Source of the DNA: a virus
Reading direction: 5' to 3' (one strand)
Length of the DNA: 31,536 nucleotides
Virus record (IMG/VR): IMGVR_UViG_3300005524_000015
Location: 1 to 31,536 of that record
Positions 15,648 to 21,961 of this stretch are shown piece by piece. The translations under genes were made by a program, and so were the position numbers. How positions within the stretch are numbered: the first letter of the stretch is position 1; every line of letters starts with the position of its first letter. The notes under the pieces are model-generated. The model ran no database searches. It was not told the origin of the DNA and worked only from the letters and a program-made list of their open reading frames with translations.

Positions 15648-16826
15648 ATGTTAGTTAATAAAGCATATAAATTCAGAATCTATCCAAACAAAAAGCAAGT
15701 TGAATTAATAAACAAGACAATCGGTTCCGCAAGATTCGTCTTTAACTTCTTTTTGGGTAAACAGAAGGACAAAGATGCCTATTGGTATATCTGTGAAGAA
15801 ATGGTTCAAAACGGTCAGCTTCCAACGAATAACTGGAAAGGCGAGTTTCTTAATAAGTACCAAACAGTAAAGGCAATTCCAGAATTAAAGAAACAATATT
15901 CATTTCTGAAAGAAGTGGATAGTATTGCTTTGCAGAAATCGGTTGAAAACTTGGCTGATTCATTCGACCGATACTACAAAAAACAGAATAAGTATCCACG
16001 TTATAAATCAAAGAAGAATCCTGTACAATCCTATACGACAAAGTGTACAAATGGGAATATAGCTGTTATAGGTAATCATATTAAACTACCAAAACTCGGT
16101 CTTGTTCGCTTTGCAAAAAGTCGTGAAGTAGAAGGTCGTATATTAAATACTACCATTAGACGAAACCCTTCGGGTAAATACTTCATTTCGATTGGAACAG
16201 AAGTTGAAGTATCGGAATTCCCAAAAACACAATCCGCTGTTGGTGTAGATGTTGGATTAAAAGACTTTGCTATTCTTTCAGATGGTACAACATATGCTAA
16301 TCCCAAATTTTTCCGCACATTGGAAGAAAAATTAGCTAAAGCACAACGTGTTATGAGCAGAAGAACGGTTGGCGGTTCAAATTGGTACAAAGCAAAAATC
16401 AAAGTTGCTCGTATTCATGAGAAAATTACAAATGCAAGAAATGATTACTTACACAAAATCTCCACCGAAATTGTCAAAAACCACGACATTATCGGCATGG
16501 AAGATTTGTCTATTAGTAATATGTTAAAGAATCATAACCTTGCCAAAGCGATTAGCGAAGTATCTTGGTCACAATTTAAAACCATGCTTGAGCACAAAGC
16601 AAAATGGTATGGTAAACAAGTGGTGACGGTGGCGAAAAATTTTCCGTCCAGCCAGCTTTGTTCTTGCTGCGGCTACCAAAATAAAGACGTTAAAAATCTC
16701 GCATTGCGTGAATGGAATTGTCCCAAGTGCCATGTCCATCACCAAAGGGATATTAATGCAGGACAAAATCTAAAAAATGAAGCCATAAGGCTTCTAACCG
16801 TAGGAACTACGGGGATAGCCTACTAA
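15648..16826 (+). CDS. tnpB: TnpB, RNA-guided RuvC-like nuclease of IS605 type
   Basis: A 392-residue TnpB, the transposon-encoded nuclease that uses an omega RNA from the element's right end to cut DNA next to a TAM; it is the ancestor of Cas12. The RuvC residues are intact: D201 in [12 protein letters not shown]285 in [10 protein letters not shown] and D368 in HHQRDINAG. The zinc ribbon has C338, C341, C358 and C361. Full family length, good ribosome site (GAGGTGA), and an extended -10 sequence (TGGTATAAT) about 45 nt upstream. The enzyme is likely functional and would help retain the element after excision. Confidence 0.95.
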   Translation: MLVNKAYKFRIYPNKKQVELINKTIGSARFVFNFFLGKQKDKDAYWYICEEMVQNGQLPTNNWKGEFLNKYQTVKAIPELKKQYSFLKEVDSIALQKSVENLADSFDRYYKKQNKYPRYKSKKNPVQSYTTKCTNGNIAVIGNHIKLPKLGLVRFAKSREVEGRILNTTIRRNPSGKYFISIGTEVEVSEFPKTQSAVGVDVGLKDFAILSDGTTYANPKFFRTLEEKLAKAQRVMSRRTVGGSNWYKAKIKVARIHEKITNARNDYLHKISTEIVKNHDIIGMEDLSISNMLKNHNLAKAISEVSWSQFKTMLEHKAKWYGKQVVTVAKNFPSSQLCSCCGYQNKDVKNLALREWNCPKCHVHHQRDINAGQNLKNEAIRLLTVGTTGIAY

Positions 16827-16908
16827 GATAACCGAAGGATACTTTGGTGTTCGTAGGAATCCCCCACTTCAAGCGACTCGTAAGAGTGCTAAGTGGTGGG
16901 TAGTTCAA
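16750..16908 (+). ncRNA. Candidate omega RNA of TnpB, right-end structure
   Basis: In TnpB systems the guide scaffold overlaps the end of tnpB and the right end of the element. Here the nested stem CCCCCACTT/AAGTGGTGGG with inner AGCGACTC/GAGTGCT and the terminal TTCAA fit that scaffold. The guide would start at 16909 with TGAGAGTAAATTAAAG, the restored-gene sequence beyond TTTAT. The 5' end is a guess. Confidence 0.55.
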
Positions 16909-17159
16909 TGAGAGTAAATTAAAGATACTTCGGAAGCAGTTAGCACCAATTAAAGCAAAAATGAGGGAATTAAAAATCAAAGTCATGGATCCTATTAAGG
17001 TCAATGAAGGGTTTGTGCAATATGATTATTTTGCTCATGGATATGAAGGGAATTTAAGGTTCTGGGATGCTGCAATGGAATTAGAAGGAACCAGAAGACT
17101 AAGAAAACTTTTCATGCAAAAAATTTAGTGCCACAAAAACTTTCTTGACTTTATAATTT

Positions 17160-17345
17160 TTAATCCTCCAGCCATTTAAGATGTTGAGGATTCGTATAGT
17201 CAATATTAGTCGCAATACCATCCTTTACTTCTAAAACAGGATAATGATGCATACCCTCTTGGATATTAATTTGTTTTGACAAGCGACTATTTATTTCTGA
17301 TTGTCTGATCTTTATGGTCATTTTACGTCCTTTTTTCTTTTTCAT
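17160..17345 (-). CDS. Hypothetical protein, 61 aa
   Basis: Very basic N-terminus (MKKKKGRKMTIKIRQSE) followed by a mixed soluble part ending HLKWLED. AAGGATG lies about 8 nt upstream. Last gene of the minus-strand group 17160-18404, converging on the interrupted gene from the left arm with a 31-bp gap. Function not recognised. Confidence 0.6.
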   Translation of the reverse strand: MKKKKGRKMTIKIRQSEINSRLSKQINIQEGMHHYPVLEVKDGIATNIDYTNPQHLKWLED

Positions 17346-17385
17346 TTATACACATCCTTTATTTATTACAGGGTTATTATACTCA

Positions 17386-17423
17386 AAATTTGGGAAAGTG
17401 TATTTAACTACTTTCCCAAATTT
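17386..17423. repeat. Perfect 14-bp inverted repeat
   Basis: AAATTTGGGAAAGT (17386-17399) and its exact complement ACTTTCCCAAATTT (17410-17423) flank a 10-nt loop, between two minus-strand genes. A TATAAT-like box on the minus strand lies just beyond it (ACTC then ATTATA at 17376-17381 on the plus strand). It lacks a U-tract, so it could be an operator, a protein site or a weak terminator. Confidence 0.75.
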
Positions 17424-17440
17424 ACTCTTACATGAATACC

Positions 17441-17710
17441 TTATAATTTAAAGATCATGGGCATTGACTGCATCACTTTTGAAACAATTCCAGTTATTTG
17501 TGTCTTATCTGTGTTTTTAATACTGATTTCTAATACACATTTAATACTGTCTTTTTCCACATAAACAGCTTTTACTTTGCCAATGCGTTTATTATACTCA
17601 TTAAAAATAGGATAGCCATTTACTCGTTGTATGTATGAATGTACTTTATGATGATTATCTGGTGTAATTGTTGCCAATGTCACAATTACATTAATCGATT
17701 CCATGGTCAT
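17441..17710 (-). CDS. Hypothetical protein, 89 aa
   Basis: Begins MTMESINVIVTLATIT with strong beta pattern and a repeated IxV style, ending MQSMPMIFKL. Its ATG overlaps the stop of the upstream 46-codon gene (TCAT on the plus strand), so it is translationally coupled. Soluble; no recognised motif. Confidence 0.65.
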   Translation of the reverse strand: MTMESINVIVTLATITPDNHHKVHSYIQRVNGYPIFNEYNKRIGKVKAVYVEKDSIKCVLEISIKNTDKTQITGIVSKVMQSMPMIFKL

Positions 17711-17847
17711 TTCTCCAATTTGTTCACATTAGCCTCAAAGCCATCTTCACGCAGATCATGTAGCTTAGCATCTCGTTCAACTTCTGTTTTGGCAAAGTAT
17801 TCCTCTATTTGACCCATTTCATTCATCCAAGAAATTCGAAACAACAT
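17707..17847 (-). CDS. Small protein, 46 aa
   Basis: MLFRISWMNEMGQIEEYFA... ending in VNKLEK. A GGGGTGATT site precedes the ATG and the stop overlaps the next gene's start (ATGA), both good signs that it is real. The beta-strand-turn-helix look (RISWMN ... AKTEVERDAKLHDLREDGFEA) is common among small phage and plasmid proteins. Function unknown. Confidence 0.7.
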   Translation of the reverse strand: MLFRISWMNEMGQIEEYFAKTEVERDAKLHDLREDGFEANVNKLEK

Positions 17848-17861
17848 TGATAATCACCCCA

Positions 17862-18404
17862 TTATTTTTCCACCTGAGATTTAATAAAAGAAAGAGCATC
17901 ATCTGCTGATATTACCCAGGTGCGCCCTTTTTTCACTGCTTTTAAATGACCATCACGTATTTTCTTCACCACACCAGGCGTCGTAAGACCTGTCATCAAG
18001 GCCAATTGCTTAGAGTTAATAGACTCACCAGCTTCTAATTGAATGGCAATAAACGAACAGCGTACAAATAAACCCAGTTTCGTTCGCTCCCATAATTCCC
18101 ATTCAATATTATAATTTAATTTACTAGTAAAGGGATTGACCCATACTAATTCACATAGGCTATTCAAAGTATCATACATGTTTTCTGGTGCTTCTTCATA
18201 GCCAACTAGATACTGATAGATACGATATATTTCAGCAGCAAGAGGGAAGGGGAACACATTAGATCCTATTGTAATGCGCTGTGGTCGTGGATAATCTCCA
18301 GGAGAATAATGATCAAATTTCCATGCTAAATTTTGAAATCCACATTCTAATTCAGAGATCATGTCTTTGTAAAAGGCATCATTCATATATTTCACAAGTC
18401 GCAA
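17862..18404 (-). CDS. Helix-turn-helix DNA-binding protein, 180 aa
   Basis: The C-terminal 55 residues form an excisionase/MerR-like winged HTH: NSKQLALMTGLTTPGVVKKI, then DGHLKAVKKGRTWVISADDALSFI. The N-terminal 125 residues are an unrecognised helical domain. TTG start, chosen because GAGGAGG lies 8 nt upstream. A palindrome (18423-18451) overlaps a possible promoter (TTGCAT, 17 nt, TAAAGT), so it is probably autoregulated. First gene of a four-gene unit of unknown role; it could be a copy-number or partition regulator because of the candidate origin nearby. Confidence 0.7.
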   Translation of the reverse strand: MRLVKYMNDAFYKDMISELECGFQNLAWKFDHYSPGDYPRPQRITIGSNVFPFPLAAEIYRIYQYLVGYEEAPENMYDTLNSLCELVWVNPFTSKLNYNIEWELWERTKLGLFVRCSFIAIQLEAGESINSKQLALMTGLTTPGVVKKIRDGHLKAVKKGRTWVISADDALSFIKSQVEK

Positions 18405-18422
18405 GCCAAAAACCTCCTCAAG

Positions 18423-18451
18423 TTTTGTTTATTTTACTTTACTAAACAAAA
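18423..18451 (-). promoter_or_regulatory. Palindrome over the promoter of the HTH gene
   Basis: TTTTGTTTA and TAAACAAAA (9-bp arms, 11-nt centre) overlap a SigA-like promoter on the minus strand (TTGCAT, 17-nt spacer, TAAAGT). It suits a dimeric repressor, plausibly the HTH protein itself. Confidence 0.55.
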
Positions 18452-18555
18452 AGAGGAGATGCAATTTATTTTTTTCGACATTTTTCGTATTTTCTATAAT
18501 CATAGTAAATATATTCTGTTTAAATATTTCCATAGTATTTATATTTGAAACTAAA

Positions 18556-18613
18556 AAAGATCCTAGCCATTGAAACCGAAATAAGTTAGTCGGTCTCATT
18601 AGCTAGGATCTTT
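18556..18613 (-). terminator. Long hairpin terminator
   Basis: AAAGATCCTAGC (18556-18567) pairs exactly with GCTAGGATCTTT (18602-18613), with an inner ACCGA/TCGGT stem. On the minus strand the stem is followed by TTTTTT, so it ends transcription from the gene at 18722-18913. Together with the palindromic promoter, it accounts for the gene-free stretch 18405-18721. Confidence 0.85.
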
Positions 18614-18721
18614 CTATTTAACAATCCAGTTGTGTGCATAATTATTAAATCATGATTTCGTGTAGAATTCAAAATAAGAACATTCCAAGCGAAAAAACTT
18701 AATATTAGTTTATAGGTCTAT

Positions 18722-18913
18722 TCAAGGTGCCTGGTAAAATCCTTTTTCATTAATAGCAGAGCATAAATCCTCAAATAAAATAGACTCAGTATTCCGACAA
18801 TAATCACAGAAGAATTTAAACCATAAACGTCCATGATCTAACGCAACATCATCTAAACGCATTTGAGCTTTGCAGCAACATATAACTTTTAGGTCGAACT
18901 CATTATTGATCAT
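18722..18913 (-). CDS. Small cysteine-rich protein, 63 aa
   Basis: MINNEFDLKVICCCKAQMRL, then KFFCDYCRN. The two Cys groups (CC-C-K, CDYC) could form a zinc ribbon. ATG 18913 is chosen for GGAGTG 7 nt upstream; the longer frame upstream lacks a ribosome site. It lies alone between the long terminator and the rep leader region. Function unknown. Confidence 0.6.
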   Translation of the reverse strand: MINNEFDLKVICCCKAQMRLDDVALDHGRLWFKFFCDYCRNTESILFEDLCSAINEKGFYQAP

Positions 18914-18978
18914 AAAACACACTCCATTTTTAGTCGCTGTATGTTTCAAGTCGTTAATATCATTCGTTCACAAATATG

Positions 18979-19013
18979 AAAAACCCCTCAGCCACATGAG
19001 CCAAGGGATTTTT
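18979..19013. terminator. Bidirectional terminator-like hairpin
   Basis: AAAAACCCCT and AGGGATTTTT form a 9-10 bp stem (one G-T pair), with A and T runs on both sides. It could end transcripts from either direction, including a leftward antisense RNA from the rep leader; I found no clear promoter for one. Confidence 0.6.
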
Positions 19014-19146
19014 CTACGACAAACTTGCTATATATTAGATTGTATTTAAAGTATATCATCAATCTGAAAAGAGAGCAAATAAAGTTTCTGGATAACTATC
19101 AATTTTTTTCTTCCACAATTCACTAAAAATATGCTAATATGAAATT

Positions 19147-19331
19147 ACGACAAAACTTGCTATGAATAGGGTCCTTTTGTAGATGCCTATTTCATCAGCA
19201 TGCTCTTTGTCGTACATAAAAAATGTACGACTTTTTTATTGGCAAAAAAAAATGAACCATTCGCGGCAACGAAAGGTTCGGTGAGAGTACGTTGTACAAT
19301 CCATCTACAAAGGAGATGATTAAAGTCAATT
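19147..19331 (+). ncRNA. Structured leader RNA with attenuator upstream of rep-like gene
   Basis: GTCGTACAT/ATGTACGAC (19209-19231) followed by TTTTTT is a complete terminator more than 150 nt before the gene at 19397. ACGACAAA (19147-19154) can pair instead with TTTGTCGT (19206-19213), which would break the terminator. CCTTTTGTAGATG (19173-19185) can pair with CATCTACAAAGG (19302-19313). An extended -10 box (TGCTAATAT) lies just before 19140. This is the layout of antisense-RNA or ligand-controlled attenuation, as in several Gram-positive plasmid rep genes. Confidence 0.6.
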
Positions 19332-19396
19332 TACAGTTAAAACTAGTATAGCGTATTATCTCACCTGCGTCAAATGAAAGTAGGCAGGAGGATATA

Positions 19397-19951
19397 ATGG
19401 GTAATGAATTTAATTTCAATGATCCAAATAATATTTATGAATTAAAATTACCAAATGGAATGACAAGAAAAATTGATGCCGAAGAGATAAAAAATTTATC
19501 ACTAAACCCACAATGGCATCTTCCAGATTTGCAAGGTAGAAAAACGATTATTAGCAACTACATCCTTACATTTTGGGGTAGAATACTAGGACCAACAACA
19601 TTTGTCCTATACTTGCAATTAGTGAAAATGGCATTTGGTGATAAAGATCATGCGTGGCCAAGCAATAGCTATCTTGCAGACTTAACAGGAATGGATCGAA
19701 GAACTGTTCAAAGAAAAATGCTAGAATTAATCGATCACGGCTTAGTCGCAGTTATCCATGTAAAAGATGCACGAACTTTCGAATCAAAAAATAACATTTA
19801 TATGATGCCAACTGTCATTCCATTAATATCAAAGAAACAATATGAAGAGCTACCAAAAAGATTACAACAAGAGCATGATGAATACATGGAATATATCAAG
19901 AGCAAAAAAATCATGTTTGTTCCAAACTATAAAGAGTCTCAAGAAGAATGA
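19397..19951 (+). CDS. Winged-helix replication-initiator-like protein, 184 aa
   Basis: Contains a central winged HTH of the HTH_36/replication-protein type: AWPSNSYLADLTGMDRRTVQRKMLELIDHGLV (residues about 92-122, read in two parts), with a preceding FVLYLQLVKMAF helix. The N-terminal FNDPNNIYELKLPNGMTRKID part is a small beta domain. Good GGAGGA ribosome site; a CCTGC/GCAGG stem may cover it. It is the only plus-strand gene of size between 17 and 31 kb. A leader with an attenuator precedes it and GC-rich iterons follow, so it is a candidate initiator. It could instead be a transcription regulator. Confidence 0.6.
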   Translation: MGNEFNFNDPNNIYELKLPNGMTRKIDAEEIKNLSLNPQWHLPDLQGRKTIISNYILTFWGRILGPTTFVLYLQLVKMAFGDKDHAWPSNSYLADLTGMDRRTVQRKMLELIDHGLVAVIHVKDARTFESKNNIYMMPTVIPLISKKQYEELPKRLQQEHDEYMEYIKSKKIMFVPNYKESQEE

Positions 19952-19978
19952 GTTGCAATAGCAGCTCATTTTTTTCTT
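19948..19978 (+). terminator. Rho-independent terminator after rep-like gene
   Basis: ATGAGTTGC/GCAGCTCAT (one G-T pair) with a short loop, then a T-rich run, overlapping the stop codon of the gene at 19397. Confidence 0.85.
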
Positions 19979-19983
19979 TTTTA

Positions 19984-20216
19984 GGAGGGGGCGGTTTTAT
20001 GCCACCAGGGGAGGGGGGCGGTTTTATACCACTACCTGAGGTGGTGGCATGATGCCACTACCCCCGGGGGGCGGTTTTATGCCACCACTAGATATAGTAG
20101 CGGTTTTATGCCACCACTAGATATAGTAGTAGCGGTTTTATGCCACCACCCCAAGGGTGGCGGTCTTATGCCGCTACCGGCAGAAAACCACCACCCTGCG
20201 GCACAAAACCGCCCAA
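19984..20216. repeat. GC-rich iteron array
   Basis: Six direct copies of GCGGTTTTATGCCACCA or close variants start near 19991, 20020, 20077, 20100, 20133 and 20159; two inverted copies (GGCGGTTTTGTGCC and GGTGGTTTTCTGCC on the minus strand) end the array. Spacing is irregular and includes the twice-repeated CACTAGATATAGTAG. The array is strikingly GC-rich in an AT-rich element. Confidence 0.85.
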
Positions 20217-20328
20217 ATAAGTACTAATTAATAAGTCTTTTCTTTTAAATATAAATAATAATAGATTATGCAATCATTCATTTTGTATTCATTAATCAGA
20301 TTAGCAAATTAAAAAAATACACATAAAA
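20216..20328. other. AT-rich stretch next to iterons, candidate origin unwinding region
   Basis: About 110 bp of A and T runs with no reading frame, between the iterons and the terminator of the next minus-strand gene. Iterons plus AT-rich DNA beside a winged-helix gene is the layout of an iteron-type origin. I see no DnaA box. Confidence 0.4.
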
Positions 20329-20351
20329 AAGCAGCCAATAAAAAGCTGCTT
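20324..20351 (-). terminator. Terminator after anchored protein gene
   Basis: AAGCAGC (20329-20335) and GCTGCTT (20345-20351) form a perfect stem followed on the minus strand by a T-run. Confidence 0.88.
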
Positions 20352-20364
20352 ATTACTACTGAGA

Positions 20365-20958
20365 CTAATAGCTATCTGCATCCAATATATCGTTTCTTAA
20401 ATCCCATCTTGTATTTTCTTTTGCCACTTCTCCATGAAAATTTCTTCTTACAACAGATCCGTCTGCATGTATCACATCAAGATATCCAGTATAAGTATAA
20501 TGATCCGTTCCATCTTGAGTTGTTTTTTTAGTAATATCATTAATTACCAATTGCTTTAATTTCTTATCCGTCCCCTCCAATGCTTTATTCGTTGCCCATA
20601 GTGACAATTGATAGATATCATCTTCAGTTGGCCGTTCACGATCAGTATCATCCATTTTAATATAAACGTCACCTACAGTATGCGACTCGATCCTAGAAGC
20701 TGCAGATGAACTTTCTGCTGTGTGATTGGTTCCAGTAGTATTTTCTGATGGATAATATAAAGCATCATTATCTTCACCATCTTCATTATTGATTTTAGTA
20801 GAAGAGGGGGTATTAACACTTTGATCACTTGAATTAGGGGATTTAGATATATTTTCAGCTGATTTTTGATTATAATGGACATAAAAATACTTATAAAAAA
20901 TACCAGCTCCGACAATTAAAAAGGTAATCACCAGCAAAAAAGAAAATATTTTTTTCAT
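20365..20958 (-). CDS. Membrane-anchored extracellular protein, 197 aa
   Basis: One N-terminal hydrophobic segment (FSFLLVITFLIVGAGIFYKY) acts as an anchor or uncleaved signal; no lipobox. A long Ser/Asn/Thr/Asp linker (about residues 33-95) follows, and then a compact C-terminal domain (DDIYQLSLWATNKALEGTDKKL ... TYTGYLDVIHADGSVV). This is the layout of small Bacillus surface proteins of unknown function. Ribosome site AGGAAG. It begins the right arm. Confidence 0.7.
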   Translation of the reverse strand: MKKIFSFLLVITFLIVGAGIFYKYFYVHYNQKSAENISKSPNSSDQSVNTPSSTKINNEDGEDNDALYYPSENTTGTNHTAESSSAASRIESHTVGDVYIKMDDTDRERPTEDDIYQLSLWATNKALEGTDKKLKQLVINDITKKTTQDGTDHYTYTGYLDVIHADGSVVRRNFHGEVAKENTRWDLRNDILDADSY

Positions 20959-21080
20959 CTTAACACTTCCTGAATATATTTTTTAAAATATATCGGATAG
21001 TTAGTAAAAGCGTTTAATTTTGTGAAAAAGATCATTTATAAAGAAAATAGTAAGAAACGTTTCACTGGAGGGAACATGTA

Positions 21081-21227
21081 ATGACTCTACATAGAAAGTT
21101 AAAGCGTCAAACTGATAAAAGATATACAGGTTATAATTATACCTGCGACGGTGCTTATCGGCCAAGGGTTAAAGGAAAAGATAAGAAAACGAAGACAACG
21201 AGATACAAGAAGATATTTAAAAGATGA
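21081..21227 (+). CDS. Very basic small protein, 48 aa
   Basis: MTLHRKLKRQTDKRYTGYNY, then TCDGAYRPRVKGKDKKTKT. About a third of the residues are Lys or Arg, so nucleic-acid binding is likely. GGAGGG lies 8 nt before the ATG. It is on the plus strand against its neighbours, with a palindrome downstream (21289-21322) that might end its transcript. Not recognised. Confidence 0.55.
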   Translation: MTLHRKLKRQTDKRYTGYNYTCDGAYRPRVKGKDKKTKTTRYKKIFKR

Positions 21228-21288
21228 TACCCATAAGACAATTCAATATTTTCTGTCTCACTATTCTAAGTAGTCTTGTATCATTGAG

Positions 21289-21322
21289 ATTATTACGTCA
21301 AAATGACATTTTACGTAATAAT
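21289..21322. repeat. Inverted repeat ATTATTACGT
   Basis: ATTATTACGT (21289-21298) and its exact complement (21313-21322), with AAAATG/CATTTT inside. TGTTTT follows on the plus strand, so it may be a weak terminator for the small gene at 21081 or a regulator site. Confidence 0.55.
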
Positions 21323-21343
21323 TGTTTTCCCGGTGTTAAATAA

Positions 21344-21366
21344 AAAGACCCCCTTTTCAGAGAGTC
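21344..21366 (-). terminator. Terminator after lipoprotein gene
   Basis: On the minus strand AGACTCTC pairs with GGGGGTCT (with G-U pairs) and is followed by TTTTTA. Confidence 0.65.
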
Positions 21367-21377
21367 TCTGTGAGAAA

Positions 21378-21797
21378 TTACTTGTTATTTACTGAATTAC
21401 CCAACATGTCTTCCAGCTCTTTTTTGATTTCATCTTGTGTCATATCTTGAACCGGCTTATATTCACCTTTTGCATTGTAATCTGCTGGGTTATCGGTCGG
21501 TCCATTCTTTGGCACATATTCACCATTTGAGTTGTAATCCGCAGGATCTTTTGACGGTGCCTTCGGATCATTCTGCAATTGATCCTTAGTATATGGTGAT
21601 GTACTATCATCTGTAGATGTATTGGATGAAGAATCACTTGAGGTATCATCTGTTGTAGTATCATCGGTAGTGGCTTGATCACTATTAGTCTCTGAATGCG
21701 GGTTTGATCTTGGAGAATTGCTATCAGACTGACAAGCTGTTAAAAAAATAATGATAAATAAACTAAAAATAATCGATAATAAGTATTTTTTCTTCAT
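21378..21797 (-). CDS. Lipoprotein with Asp/Ser/Thr-rich spacer and short repeats
   Basis: Lipoprotein signal peptide with lipobox LTAC (C22), so it is anchored to the outer face of the membrane. A low-complexity spacer (TTDDTTTDDTSSDSSSNTST) follows, then two near-identical 13-residue units: DPADYNSNGEYVP and NPADYNAKGEYKP. The C-terminal part is short and charged (DEIKKELEDML). GGGAGG ribosome site. Function unknown; the repeats (NPADYN...GEY) are likely a ligand-binding or structural motif. Confidence 0.8.
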   Translation of the reverse strand: MKKKYLLSIIFSLFIIIFLTACQSDSNSPRSNPHSETNSDQATTDDTTTDDTSSDSSSNTSTDDSTSPYTKDQLQNDPKAPSKDPADYNSNGEYVPKNGPTDNPADYNAKGEYKPVQDMTQDEIKKELEDMLGNSVNNK

Positions 21798-21917
21798 TTT
21801 TTTATCCTCCCTTATTTTTATATTATAAATTAAACATGAATATAATGGTAGTTAGGGATTATATTTCCTCATGATAATGTTCTTCCATGTACTTAAGTTT
21901 TTCCCGCTGCTAAGTTT

Positions 21918-21949
21918 AAAAGGAGTGACCGTTTTCAGCCACTCCCTTT
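21918..21949 (-). terminator. Terminator after wall-binding protein gene
   Basis: AAAGGGAGTGG pairs with CACTCCTTT on the minus strand, then TTTAAAC. Confidence 0.75.
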
Positions 21950-21961
21950 AAACCATTTTCT

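Larger units (their letters stand above)
15492..16908 (+). mobile_element. IS200/IS605-superfamily element carrying only tnpB
   Basis: 1417-bp element without terminal inverted repeats or target duplication, as usual for this family. The left flank is TTTAT (15487-15491), a typical target/TAM. The left end has an imperfect palindrome (ACTCAC ... GTGAGT around 15508-15547); the right end has the nested hairpin CCCCCACTT ... AAGTGGTGGG (16860-16900) and ends TAGTTCAA. No tnpA is present, so movement needs a transposase in trans. Both boundaries are fixed by the restored host gene. Confidence 0.9.
15349..17128 (+). pseudogene. Hypothetical gene interrupted by an IS605-type element
   Basis: The 5' part (15349-15491) encodes MKAPIPDHEEDLIVEY... 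up to PEAWETF, and the 3' part (16909-17128) continues with ESKLKILRKQLAP... to a C-terminal FMQKI. Deleting 15492-16908 restores one frame of exactly 121 codons (120 residues), with I encoded across the junction. Its ATG overlaps the rtp stop (ATGA), so it was coupled to rtp and may have worked with it. The product would be soluble and helical; no known family. Currently it cannot give a full protein unless the element excises. Confidence 0.88.

Noticed and set aside
19316-19351. Leader peptide of 11 codons (MIKVNLQLKLV) before the rep-like gene
   Set aside because: AGGAG directly abuts the ATG, so spacing is wrong for initiation; the AAAGGAG is better explained as part of the long-range RNA pairing.
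19984-20050. Iterons as coding repeats (GGGFMPP-type peptide)
   Set aside because: The frame stops at 20050 and other copies are in other frames or inverted, so this is DNA structure and not protein repeats.
19984-20216. CRISPR array
   Set aside because: Repeats have no constant spacer length, spacers are partly repeated themselves, two copies are inverted, and no cas1/cas2 exists; the Cas4-like genes are phage-type nucleases.
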